From Jannaschia marina (GTDB taxonomy: Bacteria > Pseudomonadota > Alphaproteobacteria > Rhodobacterales > Rhodobacteraceae): a stretch of DNA of 64,000 nucleotides. Positions 17,182 through 26,038 of the stretch are shown here, in pieces (positions within the stretch are counted from its first letter, which is position 1; each line of letters starts with the position of its first letter). The notes under the pieces were generated by a model, which was not told the origin of the DNA, searched no databases, and saw nothing but the letters and a program-made list of their open reading frames with translations. Where the stretch lies: positions 62,001 to 126,000 of the forward strand of contig NZ_JABVAX010000001.1 in assembly GCF_013404595.1 (NCBI RefSeq), given 5' to 3'. The translations under genes were made by a program, and so were the position numbers.

Positions 17182-18708
17182 TCAGAGGGTTTCGGTCACG
17201 GTCAGTCGCGCGGCAAGGTCGACCGGGTTCGGCAGATGTCCCGTCGCAAGCCCGCCGACGGTCGCGAGCGCGACTATCGCGGCCGCGGTGATGCAGAGCT
17301 TGCGTTGCAGGCTGCGACCCGTCGCGGCGGGGCGGGCGGGCGCGTCGTCGAGAAGGGGCAGCGTGGCGATCGGGGTGATGCCGAGCCGCCGCTCAAGGTC
17401 AGCCGGACGGCGCAGGAAGCCCAGACGCAATTCCATCGCGATGACGATCATCAGGCCGAGGAGCACACCGCCACCGAGGCCCGCGATGGCCACGATCTTG
17501 CGGTTCGGGCGGTCGGGCACGCGCGGGATGGCGGCCTGTTCGATGACTGCGATACGTTGCCCCTTGGAGAGCGTCTCGATCGCGTCGCCCGTTTCCGCCA
17601 CGGCCTTCGCTTCCAGCGCCTGATCGTAGAGGGTCTGCAGGTTGCCGTGGTCGCGCTCCAGGCTCGCGAATTCCGCCACCTTCACGGGGGCCAGCGCCAG
17701 ATCGGTGCGCAGCTTCTCCATTTCGTCGAGCAGCTGCAGCCGGCGTGCATCCTCCTCGGCCAGTTGCGCGTCGATCTCGTCGCGGTGCCGGTGGAAGGCC
17801 GTCCGCTCGATCTCGGTGCCGCCGGTGGCCTCCAGTCTGCGGGTGAGCGAAGTGATCCGCTCGGCGATCTCATCCGCGCCGGGGTCGCCCGCGGGCAGGT
17901 TGGTCAGCGTCTCGCGCAGGGCGGCGATCTGGCGGGCTTCGTAGCTGATCTCGGGGTGGCCTTCGCGCCGGCGCACGATGTCGTGTAGGCGGGTAAGGCG
18001 CTCGCGCTCCCGGCGCAGATCGCCGGTATCGCGGTCGATGCGCGACAGCTCCGCCTGAATGGCCGCCATACGCTCGTGCCGCACGCCCTCGGTGCCCGGC
18101 AGAACGTCCTGGTTCTCCTGCTGGAACGACAAGAGCAGAGCGCCGCTCTGCGCCAGTTGCTGTTGCAGGCGCGAGACCTCCTGGTCGAAGAACTCGAGCG
18201 TCTGGCGCGCGACGGTCGTGCGCATGTCCACGTCCTCGGCCATGACCCGGGTGACGAGCTCGTTGGCGACGGCGGCCGACATGACCGCGGTGTCGGCCTC
18301 GAAGCCGACGATGAGGATCGTGGCCTTGACCGGATCGCGCGGGCGCGGCTGCCCGCCGGTGATTTCGAGAGTGATGCGGCTCCGCAGGTCTGTAACCACC
18401 TGATCGGGGGCCGGGCGTTCGTCGCCGTAGATGCGCAGACGGTTCGCCATGTCGAGGAGCGCCTCGCGCGACAGCAGCCGCTGGCGGATGATCTGCAGGT
18501 GTTCGAGCGCCTGCGTCTGAACGGTCGAGGCGGCCAGTTCATCCGGGATCTTCTCGGATTCGACCACGAGGCGTGCCTTTGCCGCGAAGACAGGCGGCAG
18601 GCTCACGGCCACGCCGACGCCGCTGCCGGTCATCACCAGAACGGCCAGAAGGAACCAGCCGAGGCGGCGCCGGAAGAGCGCGGCGTAGAAGCGGATCTCG
18701 TTCATCAT
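17182..18708 (-). CDS. Wzz/GumC-like polysaccharide chain-length protein
   Basis: This 508-aa inner-membrane protein starts at the tandem Met at 18708 (MMNEIRFYAALF). The first membrane helix is about residues 17-38 (GWFLLAVLVMTGSGVGVAVS), followed by the Wzz domain and a long Glu/Arg/Leu-rich coiled-coil periplasmic part (about 170-370). The second helix is VAIAGLGGGVLLGLMIVIAM after the conserved PxxPxR-like VPDRPNRK. It also has a third hydrophobic stretch near the C-terminus (LCITAAAIVALATVGGLATG) that ordinary Wzz proteins lack. No kinase domain is attached; the kinase-like ATPase is the next gene. It should set polymer length with the Wza-like exporter. Confidence 0.87.
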   Translation of the reverse strand: MMNEIRFYAALFRRRLGWFLLAVLVMTGSGVGVAVSLPPVFAAKARLVVESEKIPDELAASTVQTQALEHLQIIRQRLLSREALLDMANRLRIYGDERPAPDQVVTDLRSRITLEITGGQPRPRDPVKATILIVGFEADTAVMSAAVANELVTRVMAEDVDMRTTVARQTLEFFDQEVSRLQQQLAQSGALLLSFQQENQDVLPGTEGVRHERMAAIQAELSRIDRDTGDLRRERERLTRLHDIVRRREGHPEISYEARQIAALRETLTNLPAGDPGADEIAERITSLTRRLEATGGTEIERTAFHRHRDEIDAQLAEEDARRLQLLDEMEKLRTDLALAPVKVAEFASLERDHGNLQTLYDQALEAKAVAETGDAIETLSKGQRIAVIEQAAIPRVPDRPNRKIVAIAGLGGGVLLGLMIVIAMELRLGFLRRPADLERRLGITPIATLPLLDDAPARPAATGRSLQRKLCITAAAIVALATVGGLATGHLPNPVDLAARLTVTETL

Positions 18709-18731
18709 GTCAGCGTCCCCACCCCGACCGA

Positions 18732-19613
18732 TCAGCCCACCGCGAGGCGCAGGCGCCCGTCGCGGTTTGGCGTGTCGTGCCGCGGCGGCGGCAGGAAGAG
18801 CCCGTCCTCGAGCACCTGCGCGATGACCGCATCGCCGATCGCCGCGCCGCCGCCCGTCATCGCATAGACGAGGGCTAGCTCGCAGAGCTGGTTCACGGGG
18901 CGCGGCAGACCGCCGGTCGCTTCGAGGATGCTGTCGAGCGCCGCGGCGTCGAACATGTCCTCCGGGCCGCCGGCGCTGCGCAGGCGGGTCGCGACGTAGC
19001 CCTCGAGATCGGCGCGATCGAGCGGATCGAGATGCCCCCAGGCGGCCACGCGCTGGCAGAGGCCGGCCATCTCGGGCCCCCGCAGCGTGTCGCGCAAGGC
19101 GACCTGACCGCAGAGCACGATCTGCAACAGCTGATCCCGGGCCGTGTTGATGTTGGAGAGCACGCGCAACTCGTCGAGCGCCGCAGCCGAGAGGTTCTGT
19201 GCCTCGTCGAAGCAGAGCACGGTCCGCCGGCCTGCGGCGTATTCCGCGATCAGCAGATCCTGGATCCGCGTATAGAGCGCGGTCTCGGGTGCTTCCTCGG
19301 CAACATCCTCGCCCAGCGATTGCAGGATCCACGGCAGCACCGAGCCGACGCCGCGGCGAAGCCCCGAGACGAGCGCGATGCGTACGTCGTCGCCGGCGTG
19401 ATCGGCGAGGTTCAGAAGAAGCGAGGTCTTGCCCGAGCCCGCGGCACCGGTCAGTACCGTGAAGGCGGCCCCGGACATCAGACCGTATTCGAGCGCCGCG
19501 TGGGCCCGGACCTGCGAGCGGCCCCAGTGGATGACCTCTGCATCGGCCAGACCGCTGAAGGGACGGGCCGTCATGCCGAAATGCTCCTTGTAGAGGGTCT
19601 GAAGCTGGCTCAT
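18732..19613 (-). CDS. ExeA-like AAA ATPase of the exosortase/EPS type
   Basis: This 293-aa P-loop ATPase starts at ATG 19613, favoured over an upstream Met at 19640 because GGGAG lies seven bases before it. It opens with MSQLQTLYKEHFGMTARPFS, the usual beginning of ExeA/PEP-CTERM-associated ATPases. Walker A is LTGAAGSGKTS (about 60), Walker B is VLCFDEAQNL, and an AAA_22-type C-terminal segment contains GGLPRPVNQLCELAL. Such ATPases recur beside exosortases and Wzz/kinase pairs in EPS loci. The gene is first in the minus-strand operon with wzz-like and kinase-like genes (gap 23 bp). The molecular role is unproven; energising assembly of the export complex is inference. Confidence 0.85.
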   Translation of the reverse strand: MSQLQTLYKEHFGMTARPFSGLADAEVIHWGRSQVRAHAALEYGLMSGAAFTVLTGAAGSGKTSLLLNLADHAGDDVRIALVSGLRRGVGSVLPWILQSLGEDVAEEAPETALYTRIQDLLIAEYAAGRRTVLCFDEAQNLSAAALDELRVLSNINTARDQLLQIVLCGQVALRDTLRGPEMAGLCQRVAAWGHLDPLDRADLEGYVATRLRSAGGPEDMFDAAALDSILEATGGLPRPVNQLCELALVYAMTGGGAAIGDAVIAQVLEDGLFLPPPRHDTPNRDGRLRLAVG

Positions 19614-19904
19614 TGCGAGGCTCCCTAGAGGCGTTTCCATATCGGTTCGGATTGTTTCCGGCGGTCAGTCCGGGCGCAGAACCGTTTCGCTCTTATTCAA
19701 ATCAAATTGGACATGACTGTGGCGTGTCCGGGGTTTTTTCACCGGCGCATCGGGGCGGGTTTCGGGCCGTGCCGCAATCGGCCCCGAAATGACACCGGCC
19801 CCGCCACGATTGAGTGTTTGTCGGTCATAAACCGGCCTCTCCATCCCTCCATAACGGCGTCAAACGGGATCAACCCGTCTGTGAAGTTAACGAGGGTGTG
19901 CAAG
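19614..19904. promoter_or_regulatory. Divergent promoter region of the exosortase/EPS core
   Basis: This 291-bp region separates the minus-strand ATPase-wzz-kinase operon from the plus-strand sugar transferase-PrsT-exosortase block, so it should drive both. It contains the most AT-rich stretch of its neighbourhood at about 19681-19715 (CTCTTATTCAAATCAAATT), a good place for promoter elements. Six consecutive T follow CCGGGG near 19730-19738. I could not define a regulator site. Confidence 0.4.
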
Positions 19905-20582
19905 ATGACGATGCAGTTCGATCCGAAGATGATGATGGTCGACGCGACGGCGGTGGGGATGCCGGCGACGCCCGACGCCTTCTATCGTGCGCATCTCAAG
20001 CGCGGCCTCGATATCTTTCTCGTGCTCCTCGCCGCGCCGCTCGTCCTGCCGCTCGTCGCGCTGCTGGCGCTGCTGGTCGCGCTCGATGGCGGGTCGGCCT
20101 TCTACAGCCAGGAGCGTCTGGGCCTCGGCGGCCGCCGTTTCCGCATGTGGAAGCTGCGCTCCATGGTCGTGGGGGCCGATGCCGCACTGCGCGCGCATCT
20201 CGCCGCCGACCTGGCCGCCCGTGCCGAATGGGATCGGGACCAGAAACTCGCCCACGATCCCCGGATCACCCGCGTCGGACGGCTCATCCGCAAGACGTCG
20301 CTCGACGAGTTGCCGCAGCTCTGGAACGTGCTGACGGGCGACATGAGCCTCGTCGGTCCGCGCCCCATGCTTCCCGAGCAGCGCGCGCTCTATCCCGGTC
20401 ATGCCTACTTCCGCCTGCGGCCCGGCCTGACCGGAAGCTGGCAGGTGTCGGACCGCAACGCGACGAGCTTTGCCGCACGGGCCGACTTCGATCTGACCTA
20501 CGACCGCGCGCTGTCGCTCCTGACCGATCTGACGATCATCGCGGCCACCATCGGTGTTGTCCTGCGTGCCACAGGTCGCTGA
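19905..20582 (+). CDS. Undecaprenyl-phosphate sugar-1-phosphate transferase (initiating enzyme)
   Basis: This 225-aa protein is a short polyisoprenyl-phosphate sugar transferase (ExoY/PssA-like), which starts each repeat unit on undecaprenyl phosphate. The start at ATG 19905 is preceded by GAGG at nine bases; a longer frame upstream has no support. There is one membrane helix (about 38-60) after RGLDIF, then KLRSM, TRVGRLIRKTSLDELPQLWN, GDMSLVGPRPMLPEQ and RPGLTGSWQVS, all signatures of the bacterial sugar transferase domain. It lacks the N-terminal four-helix region of WcaJ/WbaP. It opens the plus-strand block leading to the PrsT-like lipoprotein and exosortase. Confidence 0.92.
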   Translation: MTMQFDPKMMMVDATAVGMPATPDAFYRAHLKRGLDIFLVLLAAPLVLPLVALLALLVALDGGSAFYSQERLGLGGRRFRMWKLRSMVVGADAALRAHLAADLAARAEWDRDQKLAHDPRITRVGRLIRKTSLDELPQLWNVLTGDMSLVGPRPMLPEQRALYPGHAYFRLRPGLTGSWQVSDRNATSFAARADFDLTYDRALSLLTDLTIIAATIGVVLRATGR

Positions 20583-20678
20583 CTTATCCACATCTGTTCG
20601 CGGGCGGTGTTTGCCCGGTCCCTGCGGATCGGGCAGGCTTGACCCACAAAACAAGAACCGAGCAGTAAGGTTCAGTAC

Positions 20679-23114
20679 ATGACGATTAGACACGTCCTTC
20701 GGACGGGTGCCGCGGCCGTTGCCGTGGCGCTTCTGGTATCCGGTTGCAAGTCCGACGACGCGCGCCTGTCCGACTATCTCGACAGTGGCCGCGCCTATGC
20801 CGCGCAGGGCGACCATGCCCGCGCGATTCTGCAGTTCCGGAATGCGCTCAAGATAGATGCCGAACACGCCGAGACGCGCGCGGCCATCGCGGGCTCGCTC
20901 CTCGCGCAGGGCGAACTGCGGCAGGCCGAGCAGGAATTCACCCTCCTGAGCGAGCGGTTCCCCGACCGTATGGAGTTCCGATCACGGCTGGGCGAGATCG
21001 CCCTCGTGAGTGCCAACTGGCGCGCGCTCGACCGCCATGCCGATGCCGCGGAGACCATCGACGCCGAGGCGCTCGATGCACGCGCCCTGCGCCTGGCCGC
21101 CCGCTTCCGCATCGCGCGGGGCCAGGCCGTCCGCGCCCGGCAGGACGAGATCGCGGGTGCCGCGTATACGCTTCTCGACGAGGCACCGGCTCATCCGGTC
21201 CTGATCCGTATCGTTCTCGACAACCTCACGAGCGGCGACGATCCGGCCGTGGCCCTGCCCGTGCTCGATGCGGCCCTCGCGATCGAGCCGCACGATGCGG
21301 AGCTGCAACTCCTGCGAATCCGTCTGCTGGCGCAGAACGATCGGCTCGACAGCGCCGAAACCCGGCTGATGGAACTGGCCGCGCTCTATCCGAACGATCC
21401 GCAGATCGCGAGCCTTCTGGTGGCGCGGCATATGTCGGTCGGGCGCGTCGAGGAGGCCGAGGGCGTCCTGCGAGCCCTGGCCGATGCCGCTCCCCGGGGC
21501 GACACCGAGATGCGCGCTGTCCTCGTGCGCTTCATTCACCGCCATCGCGGGCCGGACGCCGCGCTCACGGAACTGTCACGCCTTCGAGCGGCTGCCGAGG
21601 GCACCGTTTCCGCGCCTCTCTACGCTGCGATGGACCGGTCGATCCGCTTCGACATGGGGGACCGGGACGGGGCCGTCGAGGGGCTGACCGCGCTGATCGC
21701 CGAGATCGGGGATGTGCCCGAGGGTCGGGTGCTCAGGGTCTTGCTCGCCCGTATGCACGACCGGCTCGGCAACCGGCCCGAAGCACGCACCCTGGTGACC
21801 GAAGTTCTGGCCGAGGACAGCGGCGACGTCGGCGCGCTCAAGTTGCGTGCGATCTGGGCCATCGACGAGGAAGCCCCGAAGCTCGCCATCGTCGACCTGC
21901 GCTCCGCGCTCGCGCAGCAGCCGCGCGACACCGAACTGATGACGCTTCTTGCCGCGGCGCATGATCTCGACGGGACGCGGGGCCTTGCGCTCGAACAGCT
22001 CGCCATCGCGGCCGAGGTCTCGGGCCACGCCGCGCGTGAAGCCGAACGCTATGCCGATGCGCTTCTGGCCGAGGGTCGGGACGGGGTCGCACTCCGCGTC
22101 CTCGACATCGCGCACGAGGCGCGGCCGCAGGATCTGCGCCTTGCGGAACGGCTTGCCGAGCTGCGGATCGCGCGGCAGGACTGGCGCGGCGTCGCGCGCG
22201 TGCTCGCCGCGCTGCGCTCGGTCGAGACGGAGGCCGCCGCCGCGGTGCGCGCGCCCATCGAAGCGGCGCTCCTGCTGGGGCAGGGACGTGCGGCCGATGC
22301 GGAAGCCGCGCTCGAAGGGATGATCGCCGACGATCCGGGCCGTCAGGCGGCCTTCACCCGTCTGATCGGCGGTCTGATCGCTCGGGGCGATCTGGCGACG
22401 GCCCGCACCCAGCTCGACCTCGCCCTCGTCAAGCGGCCCGAGGATGCCGCCCTCCGCCTCCTCGACGCTGACCTCGCACGGCAGGGCGGAGACGCGGATC
22501 GCGCCGAGCGTCTCTACCGCGAGCTCGCCGGAGTGTCGGGCCTGGGCGAAACACCGACGCTTCGCCTCTTCGGCATGATGCAGGCGCAGGGGCGCACGGA
22601 GACGGCCGATGCGGTGCTGGCCGAAGGGCTTGCCGCGCATCCCGCCTCCCGTCCGTTGCGGCTCATCGAATCGAACCGCTTGCAGGTGACGGGCGACCGC
22701 GCCGGGGCGATCGCGCTTCTCGAGGCGCTCCACGCGGAAGAGCCGCAGGACGCTGTCGCGGCGAACAATCTTGCCGCGATGCTCTCCGAAGGCACCGACG
22801 ATCCCGAGGTGCTGCGCCGCGCAGCCCGGATCGTGGCCCCGCTTCAGGGTACCACGAACCCGGCCGTCTCGGACACGATCGGCTGGATCGCCTTTCGACG
22901 TGGCAACGCCGACGGCGCACTGCCCCTCCTCGAACGGGCGGTGCGCGGTCTGCCGCAAGACGCCGCGGTGCGCCTGCGGCTCGGGCAGGTCCAGGCGGCG
23001 CTCGGGGATGCGGCGTCGGCGCGCGCCTCCTACGAGGCGGTGCTGGGTCTCGTGGATGCTGGCGATCCGGTCGCCCGCGACGCCGAAGCCCATCTCGCCG
23101 CCCTCGGGGGCTGA
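20679..23114 (+). CDS. TPR-repeat lipoprotein, PrsT-like (PEP-CTERM/exosortase system)
   Basis: This 811-aa protein has a signal peptide ending in the lipobox VSGC (Cys24), then KSDDARLSDYLDSGRAYAAQGDHARAILQFRNALKIDAEH, split here only as two motifs: GRAYAAQGDHARAI and LQFRNALKIDAEH, the characteristic opening of the PrsT family. The whole remainder is TPR-like alpha-helical repeats (A/L/E/R-rich) up to the C-terminus. It should be anchored at a membrane in the periplasm as a scaffold for EPS assembly or exosortase substrates. The next gene, the exosortase, starts 3 bp after its stop, which supports a shared job. The function of PrsT proteins is not biochemically settled. Confidence 0.87.
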   Translation: MTIRHVLRTGAAAVAVALLVSGCKSDDARLSDYLDSGRAYAAQGDHARAILQFRNALKIDAEHAETRAAIAGSLLAQGELRQAEQEFTLLSERFPDRMEFRSRLGEIALVSANWRALDRHADAAETIDAEALDARALRLAARFRIARGQAVRARQDEIAGAAYTLLDEAPAHPVLIRIVLDNLTSGDDPAVALPVLDAALAIEPHDAELQLLRIRLLAQNDRLDSAETRLMELAALYPNDPQIASLLVARHMSVGRVEEAEGVLRALADAAPRGDTEMRAVLVRFIHRHRGPDAALTELSRLRAAAEGTVSAPLYAAMDRSIRFDMGDRDGAVEGLTALIAEIGDVPEGRVLRVLLARMHDRLGNRPEARTLVTEVLAEDSGDVGALKLRAIWAIDEEAPKLAIVDLRSALAQQPRDTELMTLLAAAHDLDGTRGLALEQLAIAAEVSGHAAREAERYADALLAEGRDGVALRVLDIAHEARPQDLRLAERLAELRIARQDWRGVARVLAALRSVETEAAAAVRAPIEAALLLGQGRAADAEAALEGMIADDPGRQAAFTRLIGGLIARGDLATARTQLDLALVKRPEDAALRLLDADLARQGGDADRAERLYRELAGVSGLGETPTLRLFGMMQAQGRTETADAVLAEGLAAHPASRPLRLIESNRLQVTGDRAGAIALLEALHAEEPQDAVAANNLAAMLSEGTDDPEVLRRAARIVAPLQGTTNPAVSDTIGWIAFRRGNADGALPLLERAVRGLPQDAAVRLRLGQVQAALGDAASARASYEAVLGLVDAGDPVARDAEAHLAALGG

Positions 23115-23117
23115 CCC

Positions 23118-24674
23118 GTGGCCCTCGTCGAAACCGCGACCCCGCGCCGGGTCGGGGCCGCCGCCCTCGCACTTTTACTCGCGACGCTCGCCGCGTTGCC
23201 GCTCTTCTGGAGCGGGCTGGTCTCTCTCGGGCAGGCCTGGGCGACGCCTGAGTATAGCCACGGACCACTCATTCCGCTGATCTCGCTCTTCCTCTTCCTG
23301 CGGGAGCTTCGCGACCGGCCGACAGCCGATCCGCACCCGCCGACACGCTGGCCGGGCCTGATCCTCGGTGCGCTTGCGCTCGCGCTGGCCTTGGCGGGCG
23401 CGCGGACGTCGATCCCCGACCTCGTCACCTACGCGATCATCCTGTGGACGATGGCAATCGTTCTTCTGGCGATGGGCTGGACGCGCGGGCGGCGGCACTG
23501 GGCCTCGGTGTTCCATCTCGTCTTCATGCTGCCCCTGCCGCAGGTGCTCTACTGGAAGGTCTCGACCGCACTGCAGGGCGTTTCGGCCCAGATCGGGGTC
23601 GCCCTCGTGGAGACAGCAGGCGTGCCGGTCTACCTCGACGGGCAGATCATCGACCTCGGCGTCTGGCAGTTGCAGGTGGCGGAGGCCTGCTCCGGCCTGC
23701 GTTACCTCTTCCCGATCCTCAGCTTCTCCTACCTGACGGCGATCCTCTATCGCGGGCCGATGTCGCATCGCGTGATCCTCTTCGCGATGGCCGCGCCGCT
23801 GGCGATCCTCCTCAACGCAGTGCGCATCGGGATCATCGGGCTGCTGGTCGACCGCCACGGCATCGCGCAGGCGCAGGGCTTCCTGCATGTCTTCGAGGGC
23901 TGGGTCGTCTTCGGTCTCTGCATCGCGATCCTTTTCGTCACCGCGCTTGCGCTCTCGCGTCTGCGGCCCACCGGCGGCCCGATGCTCGACCTCGAGACCT
24001 CGGGCCTCGCCGCGCAGGCGGCGCGGATCACCGGCATCGGGGGCGCGCGCGCCCTCCTGGCGCTGACGGTTCTGACGTTCGGGGTGACGGCGCTGCATCT
24101 GACGGTGACGCGCGCCGGCGATCCTCCGGTGGCGCGGCTCGCGAGCTATCCGATGCAGCTTGACGATTGGCAGGGACGGCGGGCCTATCTCGACCCTGAT
24201 ATCTCCCGCGTCCTTGCGGCGAGCGACTACCTCGCCGCGGATTTCACGACGCCCGATGCCACAGCACCCGTGGGCCTCTTCGTCGCGTGGTACGCGCGGC
24301 AGGCGGATGGCACCGGCATCCACTCCCCTGAGATCTGCCTGCCCGCCGCGGGGTGGGAGATTGCGTCCCTCGATCGGCACAGGCTGTCGACCGCGGATGG
24401 CGGCTTCGAGGTGAACCGGGCGATCATCCAGAAGGGGTTCGAGAAACAGATGGTCTTCTACTGGTTCGAGCAACGCGGACGGCGACTGACAAGCGACTGG
24501 CAGGCCAAGTTCTCGGCGGTGCGCGACGGGCTCCTGACCGGGCGAAGCGATGGCACGATGGTGCGTCTGACGACCCCGTTGCATCCCGACGAGACCGAGG
24601 CGGATGCCGAGGCACGTCTCGAGGAGATGGCGCGCGCGGCATTGCCCCGGCTCGCGCCCCTCATCCCGGGCTGA
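23118..24674 (+). CDS. Exosortase fused to an EpsI domain (XrtD-like)
   Basis: This 518-aa protein starts at GTG 23118. Residues about 10-300 are a polytopic exosortase with the three catalytic residues in context: Cys191 in VAEACSGLRYL, Arg236 in LLNAVRIGIIGLL, and His257 in AQGFLHVFEGW. TPEYSHGPLIPLISLFL near the N-terminus is another family signature. After the last exosortase helix, residues about 310-518 form an EpsI (DUF3485) domain with SYPMQLDDWQGRR, HSPEICLPAAGWEI and a final transpeptidase-accessory-like region. This fusion is typical, as I recall, of the VPLPA-CTERM exosortase XrtD of roseobacters. It should cleave C-terminal sorting tails on exported proteins; none is encoded in this window. 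Confidence 0.9.
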   Translation: MALVETATPRRVGAAALALLLATLAALPLFWSGLVSLGQAWATPEYSHGPLIPLISLFLFLRELRDRPTADPHPPTRWPGLILGALALALALAGARTSIPDLVTYAIILWTMAIVLLAMGWTRGRRHWASVFHLVFMLPLPQVLYWKVSTALQGVSAQIGVALVETAGVPVYLDGQIIDLGVWQLQVAEACSGLRYLFPILSFSYLTAILYRGPMSHRVILFAMAAPLAILLNAVRIGIIGLLVDRHGIAQAQGFLHVFEGWVVFGLCIAILFVTALALSRLRPTGGPMLDLETSGLAAQAARITGIGGARALLALTVLTFGVTALHLTVTRAGDPPVARLASYPMQLDDWQGRRAYLDPDISRVLAASDYLAADFTTPDATAPVGLFVAWYARQADGTGIHSPEICLPAAGWEIASLDRHRLSTADGGFEVNRAIIQKGFEKQMVFYWFEQRGRRLTSDWQAKFSAVRDGLLTGRSDGTMVRLTTPLHPDETEADAEARLEEMARAALPRLAPLIPG

Positions 24675-24677
24675 CGG

Positions 24678-25874
24678 CTACTTCGAGAACACCCGCGCGT
24701 AGGCGGCGAGGAGGTGGGGCACCGAATGGTCCCAGCTCAACTCGTCGAGAACCCGCGCCCGGCCTCGCTGCCCCATCGCCCGGGCGGCTTCGGGGTTCTC
24801 GATGAGCCAGGCGATCTGCGCTGCGAAATCCTTCGGATCGTTCGCGCGGGCATAACGCGCCGCGCCCCCGGCCGAGGCACGCCCCTCGGTCAGGTCGAAC
24901 TGCACCAGCGGCTTCTCGAGCGTCATGTATTCCATGACCTTGTTCATGGTGGAGATATCGTTCATCGCGTTCTTCGGATCGGGGGCCAGCCCGATGTCGA
25001 TCGCGTTGAGCGCGCCCAGCATCGCCTCGCCGTAGAGCGCGCCGGTGAAGGTGAAGCGGTCGGCCAGGCCGGCGCGGGCGACCTCGGCCTCGATCACCTC
25101 CTGATGGGGGCCGAAGCCCACGATGACGATATGAACGTCCTCATGTCCCATTCGGGCGAGGTGGCCGACAGCCTCGACCATCAGCTCCAGCCCCTCCTGC
25201 TGTCCGATGATGCCGATCCAGCCGAGAACCGTTCCGGCCCTGCGATAGGCCGGGTCGCCGGGCCCTGGCGTGAATTTCTCGATCCGGGGGGCGGAGCGGA
25301 CGACGAAGACGTCCTCCGCCGCCATGCCGCCCCGGTCGCGGGCGATGCCGGCGAAGCTCTCGTTCGTCGCGATGGAGACATGGGCGCAGGCGAAGGTGAT
25401 CCGCTCCCAGAGGCGCATGACGCCATAGAGCAGCCCGCGCTTGCCGAACTTCGCTTCGAAGAGCTCGGGGCAGACGTCGTGATGGTCGAAGAGATAGCGC
25501 ACCCCGGCGAGCCGGTAGCGCAGTGCCAGCAGCCAGATCAGGTCGGGCGGATTGCAGCCGTGGATCACGTCGAAGCCCCGTTCGCGCCGCACGATGCGGG
25601 CAAGGCGGAACCAGTGATAGATCGCGTGCAGGTATTCGCGGGCGTAGGCCACGGCCCCGGCATGGGCCTCGGGCGGGGCGGGGTGGCGGTAGATGTGGAC
25701 ACCGTCGATGACCTCGCGCTCCGCGTCCCAGCCGCGCCCCGTGGGGCAGATCACCGAAACCTCGTAGCCCGCCGCCGTGAGCGACGTCGCTTCGAGCCAG
25801 ACGCGGCGGTCCAGCGGCACGGGAAGGTTCTCCACCACCATCAGGACGCGGCGCGTAGGGGAAAAGCTGCTCAT
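24678..25874 (-). CDS. Family 4 glycosyltransferase
   Basis: This 398-aa GT-B enzyme starts at ATG 25874 (MSSFSPTRRVLMVVEN) with AGAGG-type site AGAGG seven bases upstream; the longer frame to 25979 lies in non-coding-looking sequence. Motifs are VPLDRRVWLEATSLTAAGYEV, FDVIHGCNPPDLIWLLAL, DHHDVCPELFEAKFG, and in the C-terminal half VLGWIGIIGQQEGLELMVEA and the EX7E-like MNKVMEYMTLEKPLVQFDL. It transfers a sugar from a nucleotide donor with retention. It converges on the exosortase gene with only 3 bp between stops and is divergent from the UDP-glucose dehydrogenase gene. Confidence 0.88.
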   Translation of the reverse strand: MSSFSPTRRVLMVVENLPVPLDRRVWLEATSLTAAGYEVSVICPTGRGWDAEREVIDGVHIYRHPAPPEAHAGAVAYAREYLHAIYHWFRLARIVRRERGFDVIHGCNPPDLIWLLALRYRLAGVRYLFDHHDVCPELFEAKFGKRGLLYGVMRLWERITFACAHVSIATNESFAGIARDRGGMAAEDVFVVRSAPRIEKFTPGPGDPAYRRAGTVLGWIGIIGQQEGLELMVEAVGHLARMGHEDVHIVIVGFGPHQEVIEAEVARAGLADRFTFTGALYGEAMLGALNAIDIGLAPDPKNAMNDISTMNKVMEYMTLEKPLVQFDLTEGRASAGGAARYARANDPKDFAAQIAWLIENPEAARAMGQRGRARVLDELSWDHSVPHLLAAYARVFSK

Positions 25875-26038
25875 GTCTCGGCCTCTGACGGGCGTTCTGT
25901 CGGGTCGACAGGACCGTGGGTGCGCGACAAAGACAAGATCGCCCGCCGATTTACCGTTCCCGCATGGCGCTCTCGCCACAACCTTGCCACGATGGGTTGC
26001 CAGAAGGCGGCTGACTGAGACGGGAAACGGGGCACCCC
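25875..26038. promoter_or_regulatory. Divergent promoter region between GT4 and ugd
   Basis: These 164 bp lie between the start codons of the minus-strand glycosyltransferase and the plus-strand UDP-glucose dehydrogenase. A hairpin-forming dyad is at 25894-25914 (nine-bp arms GTTCTGTCG and CGACAGGAC with one G-T pair, loop GGT). It sits about 20 bp ahead of the glycosyltransferase start, where it could act in its leader. No clear promoter boxes were recognised. Confidence 0.3.

Noticed and set aside
15097..17988. Plus-strand 963-codon frame crossing a GT2 gene and the kinase/wzz genes
   Set aside because: It spans genes on both strands in the wrong frame; Arg-rich, no family match.
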